Assembly (NCBI GenBank): GCA_964250755.1
Contig: CAXUHB010000005.1
Span: 62,001-126,000, forward strand
From: DASWOJ01 sp964250755
GTDB lineage: Bacteria; Pseudomonadota; Alphaproteobacteria; Acetobacterales; Acetobacteraceae
Length of the DNA stretch: 64,000 nucleotides
Direction of reading: 5' to 3'
The position numbers and the translations under genes were made by a program. Numbering within the stretch: position 1 is the first letter of the stretch; every line of letters begins with the position of its first letter. The notes below the pieces were generated by a model, which saw only the letters and a list, made by a program, of their open reading frames with translations, was not told the DNA's origin and ran no database searches. Shown piece by piece: positions 17,224 through 26,215 of this stretch.

Positions 17224-18237
17224 TTACCGCCCACGCCGCGCCGCGGCGCTGCGCGCCAGGGCCAGCACCAGCCGGCGCACCAGCAGCGCATCCGGTGCCC
17301 CGGTCTGCTTGCACGCCAGCTCCACCCGCCGCGCCTCGTCCATCGCCTGCACCAGCCGCCCGGCGTCCCACAGCGCCAGGGACCGTGCGAAGTCCTCCGC
17401 CCGCTTGAAGAACACCGGCGGCCGCAGCGACCGCGCCGCGTCCCCGGCGGACAGGCCCGCCCCCATGTGCCCCCGCGCCAGGTGCAGCCGCCCCAGGTGC
17501 GACAGCACGCCCCGCACCACCGCCACCGGCGCCATTCCCTCGGCCAGAGTGCGCTCCATTGCCAGGTCGGCCCCCGCAGGGTCGCCCAGGGTTGCGGCAT
17601 ACAGCGCGTCGTCGAACGACACCGCCGCCTGGTCGCCCACGCAGGCCCGCACGTCGTCCAGCGTCAGGGACCGCTCCGTCCCGGCATACAGGATCAGCTT
17701 CTCCACCTCGCCCCGCGTCGCGCCGCGGTCGCCGCCGATGCGCGCCAGCAGCCACTCCAGGGCGTCCCGGTCCAGCCGCAGCCCGGCGGCCTGCAAGCCG
17801 CCCTCGACCGCATCCTGCAGCGCCTTCCCGTCTTCCGGATAGCAGGCCAGGGCCGCGCCGTTGGCGGCGCCCTCCAGCAGGGCGCGCAGCTTGCTCTTGC
17901 CGGGCAGGGCGCCGGCCTCCAGCACCACCAGGCTGTCGCCGGGGGCCTTCAGCACCGCCGTCACCGCGGGCAGCAGCGCCTCCCCGGCGTCCCGCACCCG
18001 CACCACGCGGCGCCCGCCCAGCATGGCGATGGCGGACGCCTCCTCCGCCAGGCGCGCATGGTCCTCCCGCGACAGCCAGGCCACGCGGAACGGGTCGTCC
18101 GCCACGCCGGCGACCGCCTGCGTCAACTGCCCGGCGCGGTGGCGCACCATTCCTTCGTCGTCCCCATGCAGCAGCACCGCCCGCACCGGCCCGGGGTCGC
18201 GCAGGAAGGCCGCCATCCGGCGGGCGTCCAGCTTCAT
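17224..18237 (-). CDS. holA: DNA polymerase III delta subunit
   Basis: 337 residues, standard for HolA, the clamp-loader subunit that opens the beta ring. Landmarks are VRAVLLHGDDEGMVRHRA near the N-terminus, VVLEAGALPGKSKLRALLE, CYPEDGKAL, GGDRGATRGEVEKLILYAG, and the C-terminal domain with VVRGVLSHLGRLHLARG and RRLVLALAR. The ATG at 18237 gives the normal N-terminus; the longer frame upstream reads through a dispersed repeat. It is followed on the same strand by nothing for about 280 bp. lptE and leuS lie upstream in the usual alphaproteobacterial order leuS-lptE-holA. Confidence 0.93.
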   Translation of the reverse strand: MKLDARRMAAFLRDPGPVRAVLLHGDDEGMVRHRAGQLTQAVAGVADDPFRVAWLSREDHARLAEEASAIAMLGGRRVVRVRDAGEALLPAVTAVLKAPGDSLVVLEAGALPGKSKLRALLEGAANGAALACYPEDGKALQDAVEGGLQAAGLRLDRDALEWLLARIGGDRGATRGEVEKLILYAGTERSLTLDDVRACVGDQAAVSFDDALYAATLGDPAGADLAMERTLAEGMAPVAVVRGVLSHLGRLHLARGHMGAGLSAGDAARSLRPPVFFKRAEDFARSLALWDAGRLVQAMDEARRVELACKQTGAPDALLVRRLVLALARSAAARRGR

Positions 18238-18280
18238 TGAATGGGCATCGCAGCTGATGCTGGTTGCCGAGTTCGTTGAC

Positions 18281-18382
18281 CCGTCATTGCGACGAGCGCA
18301 GCGACGCGGCAATCCAGGGGCGGCCAGCGCAGTCCTGTCGGCCCCTTGATTGCCACGGCGCAAGCGCGCCTCGCAATGACGG
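18281..18382. repeat. Palindromic dispersed repeat, copy 2
   Basis: CCGTCATTGCGACG at one end pairs with CGCAATGACGG at the other, with inner arms GCGGCAATC and GATTGCCACGG. It is the same family as 6130-6230. It lies between lptE and holA and may form a large hairpin in the transcript. Confidence 0.75.
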
Positions 18383-18452
18383 GATGCTGTGGCAGGACCA
18401 GACATCTAAAAGGCCCGGCATCACGCCCAGCAAGCACTCATCCCACGCCAGG

Positions 18453-19001
18453 TCATGCGGGCTTGGCAGCCTGCTGCTGGAAGTAGGTGCCCAGCTTGAG
18501 CGTGATCTGGTCCGCCAGCGCCTGCGTCACCCGCGCCGTCGCCGCGCCGCTTTCCAAATCCGCGGCGAAGTACTGCTGGTTCAGGATGTTGAACCCGTCC
18601 AGCACCCGCGCCATCCCCTGCGTCAGCACCTTGCGCTCCAGCGACAAGGTGCGCAGCGTCCAGTTTGCCGTGCCCACCAGCCGTATCCGCGTCGTCGAGT
18701 TGTCGCGCTGGACCGCTACCCCTTCGCCCTCCACGGCGACGGAGGTTTCCAGCTGATAACGCTTTGCCACCCCCGTCCCAGCCCCGTCGAACCGCTGCTG
18801 CAGGGCTTGGCGCAGCAACTGCCCTGTCCGTTCGGGCAGCACGCCCACATAGACTGCTGCCAGCTCCGCGCTGACCGGACTGGAGCCGCCGAAGGACTCG
18901 GGCGCATACAGCGGACGGAAGCCGCACCCGGCCAGCGCGCCCGCGCCGCCCAGCAGCGCCAGCCGCCGCCCGATGCCCTGTCCGATGCGCCGCGCCTCCA
19001 T
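18453..19001 (-). CDS. lptE: LPS-assembly lipoprotein LptE
   Basis: 182-residue outer-membrane lipoprotein, the plug of the LptD translocon. The signal peptide ends in the lipobox LAGC at about residue 26, followed at once by GFRPLYAP, the hallmark of alphaproteobacterial LptE. The C-terminal half has TQGMARVLDGFNILNQQYFAADLES. Its ATG shares one base with the leuS stop (TGATG), so it is translated behind leuS. Confidence 0.9.
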   Translation of the reverse strand: MEARRIGQGIGRRLALLGGAGALAGCGFRPLYAPESFGGSSPVSAELAAVYVGVLPERTGQLLRQALQQRFDGAGTGVAKRYQLETSVAVEGEGVAVQRDNSTTRIRLVGTANWTLRTLSLERKVLTQGMARVLDGFNILNQQYFAADLESGAATARVTQALADQITLKLGTYFQQQAAKPA

Positions 19002-21616
19002 CAGCCCGCGACCACGAAGTTGACGATGCGGTCGGGCACATGGATGCGCTTCACCACGCGCTTGCCGTCCAGCAGCCGCGCCACGGCCGGGTCGGCTTCC
19101 GCGGCGGCGATGGCCGTTGCCGCATCGGCGCCCGGCGGCAGCAGCACGGTGGCGCGCAGCTTGCCCATCACCTGCACCGCGACCGTCACCTGGTCCACCG
19201 CCACCAGCACCGGATCGGCCTCGGGCCAGGGCTGGTTGGCCACAAGGGCGCTGGCGGGATTCAGCAGGGCGTTCACCGTCTCCGCCAGGTGTGGTGCCAT
19301 CGGGGCGATCAGCCGGGCAAGGATGCCTGCGGCCTCCCGCCGCGCCCAGGCCAGGCCCGGGGCGTCCGGCGCACGCTCGGCCTCCAGCAGCGCGCCCGTC
19401 AGCTCGTGCAGGCGAGCGACGGCCAGGTTGAAGGCGAAGGTCTCCAGCGCCTCCGTCACCGCCGCCACGGTCCGGTGCGCCGCGCGCCGCAGCGCCATCG
19501 CCGCCGGCGCGAAGTCGGGGGGTGCCGTCGCCCCGCTTGTCCCCGCTGCCACGCCCTGCACCACCCGGAACACCCGGCCCATGAAGCGGTGCGCCCCGGC
19601 GATCCCCGCCTCCGTCCACTCGATGTCCCGCTCCGGCGGGTTGTCGGACAGCACGAACCAGCGGGCGGTGTCCGCGCCGTAGCGGCCGATGATCGCGCCG
19701 GGGTCCACCGTGTTGCGCTTGCTCTTGGACATCTTCTCGACCCGGCCCAGCACCACCGGCGCCCCGGTCGCGCGCTGCACCGCCGTGCCGTCCGGCTGCC
19801 GTTCCACCTCGTCCGGATACAGCCAGGCGCCGTCCGCGCCCTGGTAGCTCTCGTGCGTCACCATCCCCTGCGTGAACAGGCCGCGGAACGGCTCCCGCAC
19901 GTCCAGCACGCCCGTCGTCTGCAAGGCGCGAGTGAAGAACCGGGCATACAGCAGGTGCAGGATCGCGTGCTCGACCCCGCCGATATACTGGTCCACCGGC
20001 AGCCAGCCATCCACCGCGGCGCGCTCGACCGGCTCCGCCGCCCGCGGGGCGCAGAAGCGGGCGAAGTACCAGCTGCTGTCCACGAAGGTGTCCAGCGTGT
20101 CGGTCTCGCGCCGTGCCGGGGCGCCGCAGGCGGGGCAGGCCACGTGCTTCCAGGTCGGGTGATGGTCCAGCGCGTTGCCGGGCTTGTCGAACGCCAGGTC
20201 GTCCGGCAACCGCACCGGCAAGTCCTGGTCGGGCACCGGCACCGTGCCGCAGGCATCGCAGTGGATCAGGGGGATGGGGCAGCCCCAGCCGCGCTGCCGG
20301 CTGACGCCCCAATCGCGCAGCCGCCAATTGACGACGCCGGTGCCCGCCCCGTCCCGCTCCAGCGCCGCGATGGCAGCGCGCCGGGCCGCATCCGTGTCCA
20401 TCCCGTCCAGGAAGCCCGAGTTGATGATCCCGCCGGGGCCGTCATAGGCCTGCGCCCCCACCGTGAACGCGGCGGCATCCTCCCCCGCCGGCAGCACCAC
20501 CGCCGGCGTCGCCAGGCCGTACTTGCGGGCGAAGTCCAGGTCGCGCTGGTCCCCGGCCGGGCAGCCGAAGATGGCGCCGGTGCCGTACTCCATCAGCACG
20601 AAGTTGGCGATCCATACCGGGAAGGTCTGCCCCGGCATGAACGGATGCGCCACGCGCAGCCCGGTGTCGTAGCCCTGCTTCTCCGCGGTCTCGATGGCGG
20701 CCTCGCTGGTGCCCAGGCTGCGGCAGCGCGCGACGAAGGCCGCCGCCGCCGGGTCGTGCGCGGCGGCGTGGGCGGAGACGGGATGCTCCGGCGCCAGCGC
20801 GATGAAGGACATGCCGAACAGGGTGTCCGGGCGGGTGGTGAACACCTCCACCTGCGTCTGGTCCCCGGCGGGCGCCGTCAGAGGGAAGCGCACCCGCGCG
20901 CCCTCGCTGCGGCCGATCCAGCGGGCCTGCATGGTGCGCACGCGCTCGGGCCAGCCATCCATGCCGTCCAGGGCGGACAGCAACTCCGGCGCGTAGTCCG
21001 TGATCTTCAGGAACCACTGGCTGAGCTGCCGCTTCTCGACCGGGGCGCCGCTGCGCCAGCCGCGCCCGTCTATCACCTGCTCGTTGGCCAGCACGGTGTG
21101 GTCCACCGGATCCCAGTTGACCCAGCTCAGCTTGCGCTCGGCCAGGCCGGCAGCCATCAGATGCAGGAACAGGCGCTGCTGCTGGCCGTAGTACTCGGGG
21201 TCGCAAGTTGCGAACTCGCGCGACCAATCCAGCGACAGGCCCATCCGCTGCAGCTCCGCGCGCATGGCGGCGATGTTGGCGTAGGTCCAGGCCGCGGGAT
21301 GCACGCCGCGGTCGCGCGCCGCGTTCTCCGCCGGCAGACCGAAGGCGTCCCAACCCATCGGATGCAGGACCTGGTATCCGCGCGCGCGCTTGTAGCGCGC
21401 GACCACGTCGCCCAGCGTGTAGTTGCGGACGTGCCCCATGTGTATCTTGCCGCTGGGATAGGGGAACATCTCCAGCACGTAGTATTTGGGCTTGCCCGGC
21501 ACGGGCACGTCTGCTGCCTGGAAGCAGCCGGCCCGGTTCCATGCCTCCTGCCACCGCGGCTCGTCACGGGCGAAGTCGTAGGGAGCGGGATCGGTCGTGG
21601 GAGAGGGGGCGTCCAT
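19001..21616 (-). CDS. leuS: Leucyl-tRNA synthetase
   Basis: 871-residue class I aminoacyl-tRNA synthetase. The HIGH motif is HMGH at residues 59-62 and the KMSKS motif is near 627-631 (KMSKSKRNTVDPG). Between them lies the CP1 editing domain (NWDPVDHTVLANEQV, FTTRPDTLFG). The GTGAIFGCPAGDQRD segment binds the editing substrate. A zinc-like CxxC pair occurs (CDACG, CPACG). The start at 21616 skips nine upstream residues with no family match. The first gene of the leuS-lptE pair. Confidence 0.96.
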   Translation of the reverse strand: MDAPSPTTDPAPYDFARDEPRWQEAWNRAGCFQAADVPVPGKPKYYVLEMFPYPSGKIHMGHVRNYTLGDVVARYKRARGYQVLHPMGWDAFGLPAENAARDRGVHPAAWTYANIAAMRAELQRMGLSLDWSREFATCDPEYYGQQQRLFLHLMAAGLAERKLSWVNWDPVDHTVLANEQVIDGRGWRSGAPVEKRQLSQWFLKITDYAPELLSALDGMDGWPERVRTMQARWIGRSEGARVRFPLTAPAGDQTQVEVFTTRPDTLFGMSFIALAPEHPVSAHAAAHDPAAAAFVARCRSLGTSEAAIETAEKQGYDTGLRVAHPFMPGQTFPVWIANFVLMEYGTGAIFGCPAGDQRDLDFARKYGLATPAVVLPAGEDAAAFTVGAQAYDGPGGIINSGFLDGMDTDAARRAAIAALERDGAGTGVVNWRLRDWGVSRQRGWGCPIPLIHCDACGTVPVPDQDLPVRLPDDLAFDKPGNALDHHPTWKHVACPACGAPARRETDTLDTFVDSSWYFARFCAPRAAEPVERAAVDGWLPVDQYIGGVEHAILHLLYARFFTRALQTTGVLDVREPFRGLFTQGMVTHESYQGADGAWLYPDEVERQPDGTAVQRATGAPVVLGRVEKMSKSKRNTVDPGAIIGRYGADTARWFVLSDNPPERDIEWTEAGIAGAHRFMGRVFRVVQGVAAGTSGATAPPDFAPAAMALRRAAHRTVAAVTEALETFAFNLAVARLHELTGALLEAERAPDAPGLAWARREAAGILARLIAPMAPHLAETVNALLNPASALVANQPWPEADPVLVAVDQVTVAVQVMGKLRATVLLPPGADAATAIAAAEADPAVARLLDGKRVVKRIHVPDRIVNFVVAG

Positions 21617-21651
21617 GCCGCCTGTATCCCGCAACAGGCACATGACGGCAA

Positions 21652-21794
21652 CTGCTCCTCTCCCTCCGGGAGAGGGTCGGGGTGGGGGATGCCACCAGCG
21701 CCACGTCTGCTGATCGGAAGCGGTTCACGCGATGCGAGGACGGGTCCGTGCTGCCTCCCTCACCCCGATCCTCTTCCCGAGGGAGAGGAAGCAG
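21652..21794. repeat. REP-like inverted doublet (family A), between DUF3576 and leuS
   Basis: Left arm 21652-21689 and right arm 21755-21794 are inverted copies around a ~65-bp spacer. Each arm has its own hairpin core of CTCTCCC/GGGAGAG type and an outer CCCTCACCCC. The same doublet fills the gaps of the peptide-transporter operon at 39.4-44.2 kb. Confidence 0.85.
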
Positions 21795-21800
21795 GCGGCC

Positions 21801-22334
21801 TCAGTTCCCCGCCACCTGGCTCCGCAACTCGCGCGCCCGGGCCAGGACTTTGTTCTCGATCTCGCTGGTCGTCACCGGGCTGACTGGGGCGTCCACCCAG
21901 GTGCCGCCGCGGGCCACCTGCCGGAACACCGACACCTTCACCCCGTCCGCCCGCAGCTGCCGGCCCAGGATGTAGGCCGTCGCCTTGAACCGCTCCCCGG
22001 CGCCGGCCGGCGGCTGATACCAGTCGGTGATGATGACGCCGCCGAAGGGATCGGCCGAGGACAGCGGCATGAACGCCAGCGTGTCGAGCGCCCCGCGCCA
22101 CAGGTAGGCGTTGACGCCCAGCCCGGCACCCTCCTGCGCCGCGCCGCCGCCTGCGCCCTTGCCGATGCCCATCACCAGCCCCTGGTCGCCGAACAGCTTG
22201 CCCCGTTCCGGCCCCTTGGTACGGTAGTCCTGATACTCGTCGTCCGCAACGGCGCGGCCGCGGCCGAAGACGCTGCACCCGCTCAGGGCAAGAAGGGCAA
22301 GCAGGGCGGCGGTGGTCCTGTGGGGCTGTGACAT
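21801..22334 (-). CDS. DUF3576 lipoprotein
   Basis: 177 residues with a signal peptide ending in the lipobox LSGC near residue 20. The body carries the DUF3576 pattern: LGVNAYLWRGALDTLAFMPLSSADPFGGVIITDWY, with a C-terminal VARGGTWVDAPVS. The family is found next to leuS across alphaproteobacteria; a role in outer-membrane assembly is plausible from that context but unproven. Transcribed toward leuS with a repeat doublet in the gap. Confidence 0.85.
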   Translation of the reverse strand: MSQPHRTTAALLALLALSGCSVFGRGRAVADDEYQDYRTKGPERGKLFGDQGLVMGIGKGAGGGAAQEGAGLGVNAYLWRGALDTLAFMPLSSADPFGGVIITDWYQPPAGAGERFKATAYILGRQLRADGVKVSVFRQVARGGTWVDAPVSPVTTSEIENKVLARARELRSQVAGN

Positions 22335-22495
22335 GCTGGGCCTATCTGTATCCCGCGCCGGCTAGGGGGGCTGGCGGAGCGGCACCTTCTATCGCGGCGG
22401 ACCCGCCGCGCCAAGCGGCACGCATCCGCTCCCGGCAAGCCGCGACGTGCCCCGGGTGCGGCACCCCGGCTTCAGCGTCCACGAAGCGCGCAAGC

Positions 22496-22523
22496 AAAAG
22501 GGGCGGTGGTTTCCCACCGCCCC
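22496..22523 (-). terminator. Rho-independent terminator of the porin gene
   Basis: On the minus strand a perfect 10-bp stem (GGGGCGGTGG / CCACCGCCCC) encloses a GAAA tetraloop and is followed by TTTTGCTTG. It starts 35 bp past the porin stop. Confidence 0.85.
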
Positions 22524-22558
22524 TCTAAGCTGGCCGGGTTGCCCCGGTTAAGCGTGGC

Positions 22559-23944
22559 CTACCAGCTGAACGCGGTGCCCAGCGAGATCAACTGCGCCGT
22601 CACCTTGTTGCTGCCGGAAGCGCCGGCCGTGTTCGCCGCGGTCGCGGTCGCGCCGGTCACGAAGTTGTAGCCGTTCTGGCGGCGCTCCGTGAACAGGTAG
22701 GACAGGAACAGCGACAGGCCCGGCGCCAGGGAGTAGGTGGCGCCCGCGGCAATGCCGCGCTCGACCCGCTGGCGGCCGAAGAAGGCGTTGGCGGAGTCGC
22801 CCGCGCTCTTGTAGTTCAGGGCGTGCGCGCCGACGACCACGGGGCCGAGGGTGTAGGATGCGCCGACCAGGATGGCCTCGCCGTCCGCCAGGCCCTTGGG
22901 CGCCAGGCCCCACTGGCCGTTGAAGCGGCCGAACTGATACTTTCCGCCGACGCTCAGCCCGCCGTAGGTAACGGCCAGGCCGAAGTCGCCCACGTCAAGC
23001 CCGTCGTAGTTGGCGCGCAGCGCGCCGGCGCGGATGTCGTTGTTGAACGCGGCGCCGGAGTTGTCCAGCACGTGGCCGCCGCCGATGTAGCCGGCGGTGG
23101 CAGCGATGCCGAAGCCGCCGAAGGTGCCGCGGTAGCGGACCAGCGCGTCCAGCGTGTTGCGGCGACGGCCGGACTCGGCGTTGTTGCTGGTGGACGACAG
23201 ACGCTCGCAGCCCGGGCCGCCGACGCCGCCGACGCAGCTGCTGGTCAAAGTCATGTTGCCGGTGTTCGGCTCGTACGAGACGCCGGCGTCGAAGCCGAAG
23301 AACTGCGGCGACAGGTAAACCACCTTCTCGGTGGTGTACAGGTTGCCCACGTCGGCGAACGGCCAGGTGATCTGGTTGTTGCCGGTGATGAGGGCCGGCA
23401 CGTCGCCGTTCAGGCCGCCGTCGTTGAAGTTCTCGAAGTTGCCGGTCATGTACAGGCTGCTGGCGCTGTCCGTGGATCCCACGCGGATCGTGCCGAGCTC
23501 GTTGGTGCCGATGTAGCCCCACTCGCGCCGGAAGTACAGCGCGCCGCGGGCGCGGTTCTGGCCGGTGATGGAGCCGTTGGCGCCGCCGCCGGTGGCAGCC
23601 GGGTTGTCCTGCCGGATTTCGAGGCTGGCGCCGTACTTCAGGCCATTGGCCGCGACGCCGTCGAAGCCGGGATACAGGCGGGCGAAGCTGCCGAAGGTGT
23701 AGTTGGTCTGCCGCCCGGACGCATTGCCCGCCGGGGTGGTGCCCGGGGAGCGCGCATCGGTGTCCTGGTCGGAGATGCCGGCGGCGTAGAAGCGGAACCG
23801 GCCGTTCAGCCGGACGGTGATGGTGCCCGGCGCGGGGGACGCCGTCTGCCCGGCCGTCTCGTTCAGGGACTGGGCGCCGGCGACGTCTGCCGCCCCCATC
23901 GTCCCACCCAGCACGGCCACCGTGGCCAGCAGGAGCTTACGCAT
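22559..23944 (-). CDS. Outer-membrane porin
   Basis: 461 residues. A signal peptide (MRKLLLATVAVLGGTMGAAD, cleaved near AGAQS) precedes a 16-strand-type barrel. The first strand is ITVRLNGRFRFYAAG, and GFDGVAANGLKYGASLEIR, GTIRVGSTDSASSLYMTG and YSLAPGLSLFLSYLFTERR mark further strands. The last residue is Trp in TAFSW rather than Phe, as in some acetobacterial porins. The start at 23944 is set by AGGAG at good spacing. A strong terminator follows, fitting a highly expressed single gene. Substrate range not predictable. Confidence 0.9.
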   Translation of the reverse strand: MRKLLLATVAVLGGTMGAADVAGAQSLNETAGQTASPAPGTITVRLNGRFRFYAAGISDQDTDARSPGTTPAGNASGRQTNYTFGSFARLYPGFDGVAANGLKYGASLEIRQDNPAATGGGANGSITGQNRARGALYFRREWGYIGTNELGTIRVGSTDSASSLYMTGNFENFNDGGLNGDVPALITGNNQITWPFADVGNLYTTEKVVYLSPQFFGFDAGVSYEPNTGNMTLTSSCVGGVGGPGCERLSSTSNNAESGRRRNTLDALVRYRGTFGGFGIAATAGYIGGGHVLDNSGAAFNNDIRAGALRANYDGLDVGDFGLAVTYGGLSVGGKYQFGRFNGQWGLAPKGLADGEAILVGASYTLGPVVVGAHALNYKSAGDSANAFFGRQRVERGIAAGATYSLAPGLSLFLSYLFTERRQNGYNFVTGATATAANTAGASGSNKVTAQLISLGTAFSW

Positions 23945-24252
23945 GAAACTTCTCCTCATTGCGCCGATGACACGGCGGACATTCAAGGCCCCGCCCCGAT
24001 TGAGGCAGACACACCGCAATGCGGCGGGTCCCCAACAGGCCGGGGGCAGCCAGACCTGGGGCAGAGTATTGGCCCGCCTCGCGCAAGGCCGCAATCGCCG
24101 GAAAGGCCCTGTTATGGCTATGACGGAACACTGTGGCCCATGTGTCACAAAGGCCCATGTGCCACAGACCTTCCTGCCCCAGTCTGCGCGGCGCAGCGCC
24201 CTCTAGGCCGCTTGCCGCCGTGTCAGGCCCAACCGTGTCAGGGCTGGCCGCG
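23945..24252. other. Upstream region of the porin gene
   Basis: About 310 bp between the porin start and the ThiE-like stop, both on the minus strand. It holds a near-direct repeat, CCCATGTGTCACA then CCCATGTGCCACA (24138-24166), which could be a paired regulator site, and short GTGTCAGG repeats near 24220-24250. No gene is seen. Confidence 0.35.
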
Positions 24253-24966
24253 TCAGGACCAGCCGCCGATCCCGCCGGCCCCGCTGGCCAGCCGCGGCAC
24301 TCTGCGCACCGTGGCGCCCGACACCCCGCCCAGCGCCAGCACGGCGCAGCCCGCGCCCCGGCTGACCGCCCCTTTGCGCGCGCCGCGTCCTGCAAGGGCC
24401 AGCGCCGCCCAGCGCACCGGACCCAGCGCCCGCCCGCCGGGGTGGCTGGCAGTCGGGAACAGCGGCGACAGGAACACCCCGTGCGCGCCCGCCCGGGCCG
24501 CCCGCCGCAGCTCGGCCCGGCCGTGGGCGGAGCTGGTGACCGGCGCTCCCGGCCGCAGCCATCCCGGCGGATGCGCCCGCGCCGCGCGTCCCCCGCGCAG
24601 GTGCAGGCCCGCCCCCAGCGCCGCCGCCAGCCGAGGGTCGCCGGCCACGGCCAGCGCAAGCCCCCCCGCCCGGCACGCCCGCGCCACCCGCGCCGCCAGC
24701 GCCGCCCGGCCCGGCACGCCGTCGTGCCGGAACACCACGCCGCCGCCCCGCGGCATCCGCCGGATGGCCGGCACTGGGTCTGCCAAGCGCGCCGCATCCG
24801 TGAACAGCCACAGCGCCGGCAGCGCGGCACGAGCCTGCCAGCCTGGACCAGCCCTGACCGGAGCAGCCTCGGCCAGGCATGCCCTGGCCTGGTGCGCCCT
24901 GGCCTGGTACGCCCTGGCCTGGCGCGCCTTGACCTGGCGCGCCCAGGCGGCAAGCCTCCCGTCCAT
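24253..24966 (-). CDS. Thiamine-phosphate synthase-like protein (ThiE/TenI family)
   Basis: TIM-barrel protein; the recognisable part begins at ALWLFTD and includes GVVFRHDG, ALAVAGDP, GLHLRGG, AHGRAELRRAARAGAHGV, FLSPLFPTASHPGGRALGP and VLALGGVSG. ThiE joins the thiazole and pyrimidine halves of thiamine; TenI-type paralogues have other roles, and phosphate-binding residues here are only partly conserved. The listed ATG (24966) gives 237 residues, but the first ~50 are a 15-bp tandem-repeat product (QARA units), so the true start may be further in. Its ATG overlaps that of yggS on the other strand. Confidence 0.65.
   Translation of the reverse strand: MDGRLAAWARQVKARQARAYQARAHQARACLAEAAPVRAGPGWQARAALPALWLFTDAARLADPVPAIRRMPRGGGVVFRHDGVPGRAALAARVARACRAGGLALAVAGDPRLAAALGAGLHLRGGRAARAHPPGWLRPGAPVTSSAHGRAELRRAARAGAHGVFLSPLFPTASHPGGRALGPVRWAALALAGRGARKGAVSRGAGCAVLALGGVSGATVRRVPRLASGAGGIGGWS
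24881..24940. repeat. 15-bp tandem repeat at the 5' end of the ThiE-like gene
   Basis: Four imperfect units of GCCCTGGCCTGGTGC type lie end to end, with a further partial unit before them. On the minus strand they encode QARA-like repeats. If the ThiE-like start lies further in, this repeat is the leader shared with yggS. Confidence 0.75.
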
Positions 24967-25693
24967 GTCCCTCTCCGAGTTTCCTGCCGATCCCGGCGCG
25001 ACCCTGCTGTCCCGTCTGGCCGCCGTCCAGGCCCGAGTCGCCGCGGCCGCGGCGCGTGCCGGGCGGGCGCCGGACGCCGTGCGGCTGGTGGCGGTGTCCA
25101 AGACCCATCCCGCCGCGGACGTGGCGCAGGCGCTGGGCGCCGGGCAGCTCCTGTTCGGGGAGAACCGGGTGCAGGAGGCCGCGGCCAAGTTCGGTTCGCT
25201 GCGCCCGGACCATCCGGGCCTGCGCCTGCACCTGATCGGCCCCTTGCAGACCAACAAGGCGCGGGACGCCGTGCGCGCCGCGGACGTGATCGAGAGCCTG
25301 GACCGGCCCCGCCTGGCCGACGCCCTTGCCGACGCCCTGGCCCGGGAGGGCCACGGCGGCTGGACCCCTGCCGGCAACTGCGGCCCGGCGCTGCTGGTCC
25401 AAGTCAACGTGGGGGACGAGCCGCAGAAGGCCGGCATCCCCGCCGCCGATGCCGACGCCTTCATTGCGGCGTGCCGGGGCCGCTTCGGCCTGCGCCTGGC
25501 CGGGCTGATGTGCATCCCACCGGCGGAGGGCGACCCCGCGCCGCACTTCGCCTGGCTCGCCGCCTGTGCCGCCCGGCACGGCCTGGGCACGCTGTCCATG
25601 GGCATGTCGGGCGACTACGAGACGGCCATCGCCCACGGCGCGACGCACGTCCGGGTGGGCAGCGCCATCTTCGGAACGCGCCCACCGGCCTGA
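24965..25693 (+). CDS. YggS-family PLP homeostasis protein
   Basis: 242-residue PLP-binding TIM barrel (YggS/PROSC). The PLP lysine is in LVAVSKTHP near residue 46. GENRVQEAAAKF, HLIGPLQTNKA, VQVNVGDEPQKAGI, GLMCIPP and the phosphate-binding LSMGMSGDYETAIAHGATHVRVGSAIFG complete the family pattern. Such proteins keep free PLP and amino-acid pools in balance. The ATG at 24965 overlaps, on the opposite strand, the first ATG of the ThiE-like frame. Confidence 0.92.
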   Translation: MSLSEFPADPGATLLSRLAAVQARVAAAAARAGRAPDAVRLVAVSKTHPAADVAQALGAGQLLFGENRVQEAAAKFGSLRPDHPGLRLHLIGPLQTNKARDAVRAADVIESLDRPRLADALADALAREGHGGWTPAGNCGPALLVQVNVGDEPQKAGIPAADADAFIAACRGRFGLRLAGLMCIPPAEGDPAPHFAWLAACAARHGLGTLSMGMSGDYETAIAHGATHVRVGSAIFGTRPPA

Positions 25694-26215
25694 CGCGCCG
25701 CCTCTCCGCCCCCCGCTGTCCCGTTGTCGGACCGGGCCGGTGCCCGCATGCGCCAGCGCCCGGAGCAGAGGCCGCCACGGGTTCGGGCGGGTGCGGCCCG
25801 GCATCAACCAAGCCTTGAGGCTGGGGCCGCGCCCGCCTGGGAACGCGGCCAGGCGTCCTTCCATCGGGGCCGTCCAGCCTCATGGTCCCGGGCTCATGGT
25901 CCTGGGCCGCCAGGGGCCGGAAGCAATGCGCGGGTACGCCCCGAGCTGGGCGGCGAGGGCCGCGGCCCTGCGCGGGACGCGGCCGGCCCCACCCGGAACG
26001 GAGGCACCGCGAGATCCAGCCGAGTCGAGGCTGCGGGCGGGTCAGGGTGGGCAAGTGACGCCTTTGCCCACGCTGCTTGCAGCAGGGACAGGGCAGCCAT
26101 CCCCGGGGCGCGGACCAATTACATCATCATTCTGTCGAAAAATATGGATTGTTGACGGACTTTGTGATAGCACCATGTAAGGTGAAGGTTCACCTTCTGC
26201 TGTCATAGGTTGATT
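25694..26215. other. Gene-poor stretch before the PEP-CTERM gene
   Basis: About 520 bp. The first 400 bp is GC-rich with open frames on both strands that match no family. The last ~110 bp turns A+T-rich and holds TTGACG at 26152-26157, a possible -35 element, and an 18-bp palindrome. It is best read as spacer plus promoter. Confidence 0.4.
26179..26196. promoter_or_regulatory. Palindromic operator candidate upstream of the PEP-CTERM gene
   Basis: AAGGTGAA-GG-TTCACCTT is a perfect 8-bp inverted repeat with a 2-bp centre, 20 bp before the ATG at 26216. It could be a repressor site or a short mRNA hairpin over the start region. Confidence 0.5.

Noticed and set aside
25724..26155. 143-codon frame before the PEP-CTERM gene
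   Set aside because: Arg/Ala/Gly-rich without family features, and it crosses the A+T-rich promoter region at its end.
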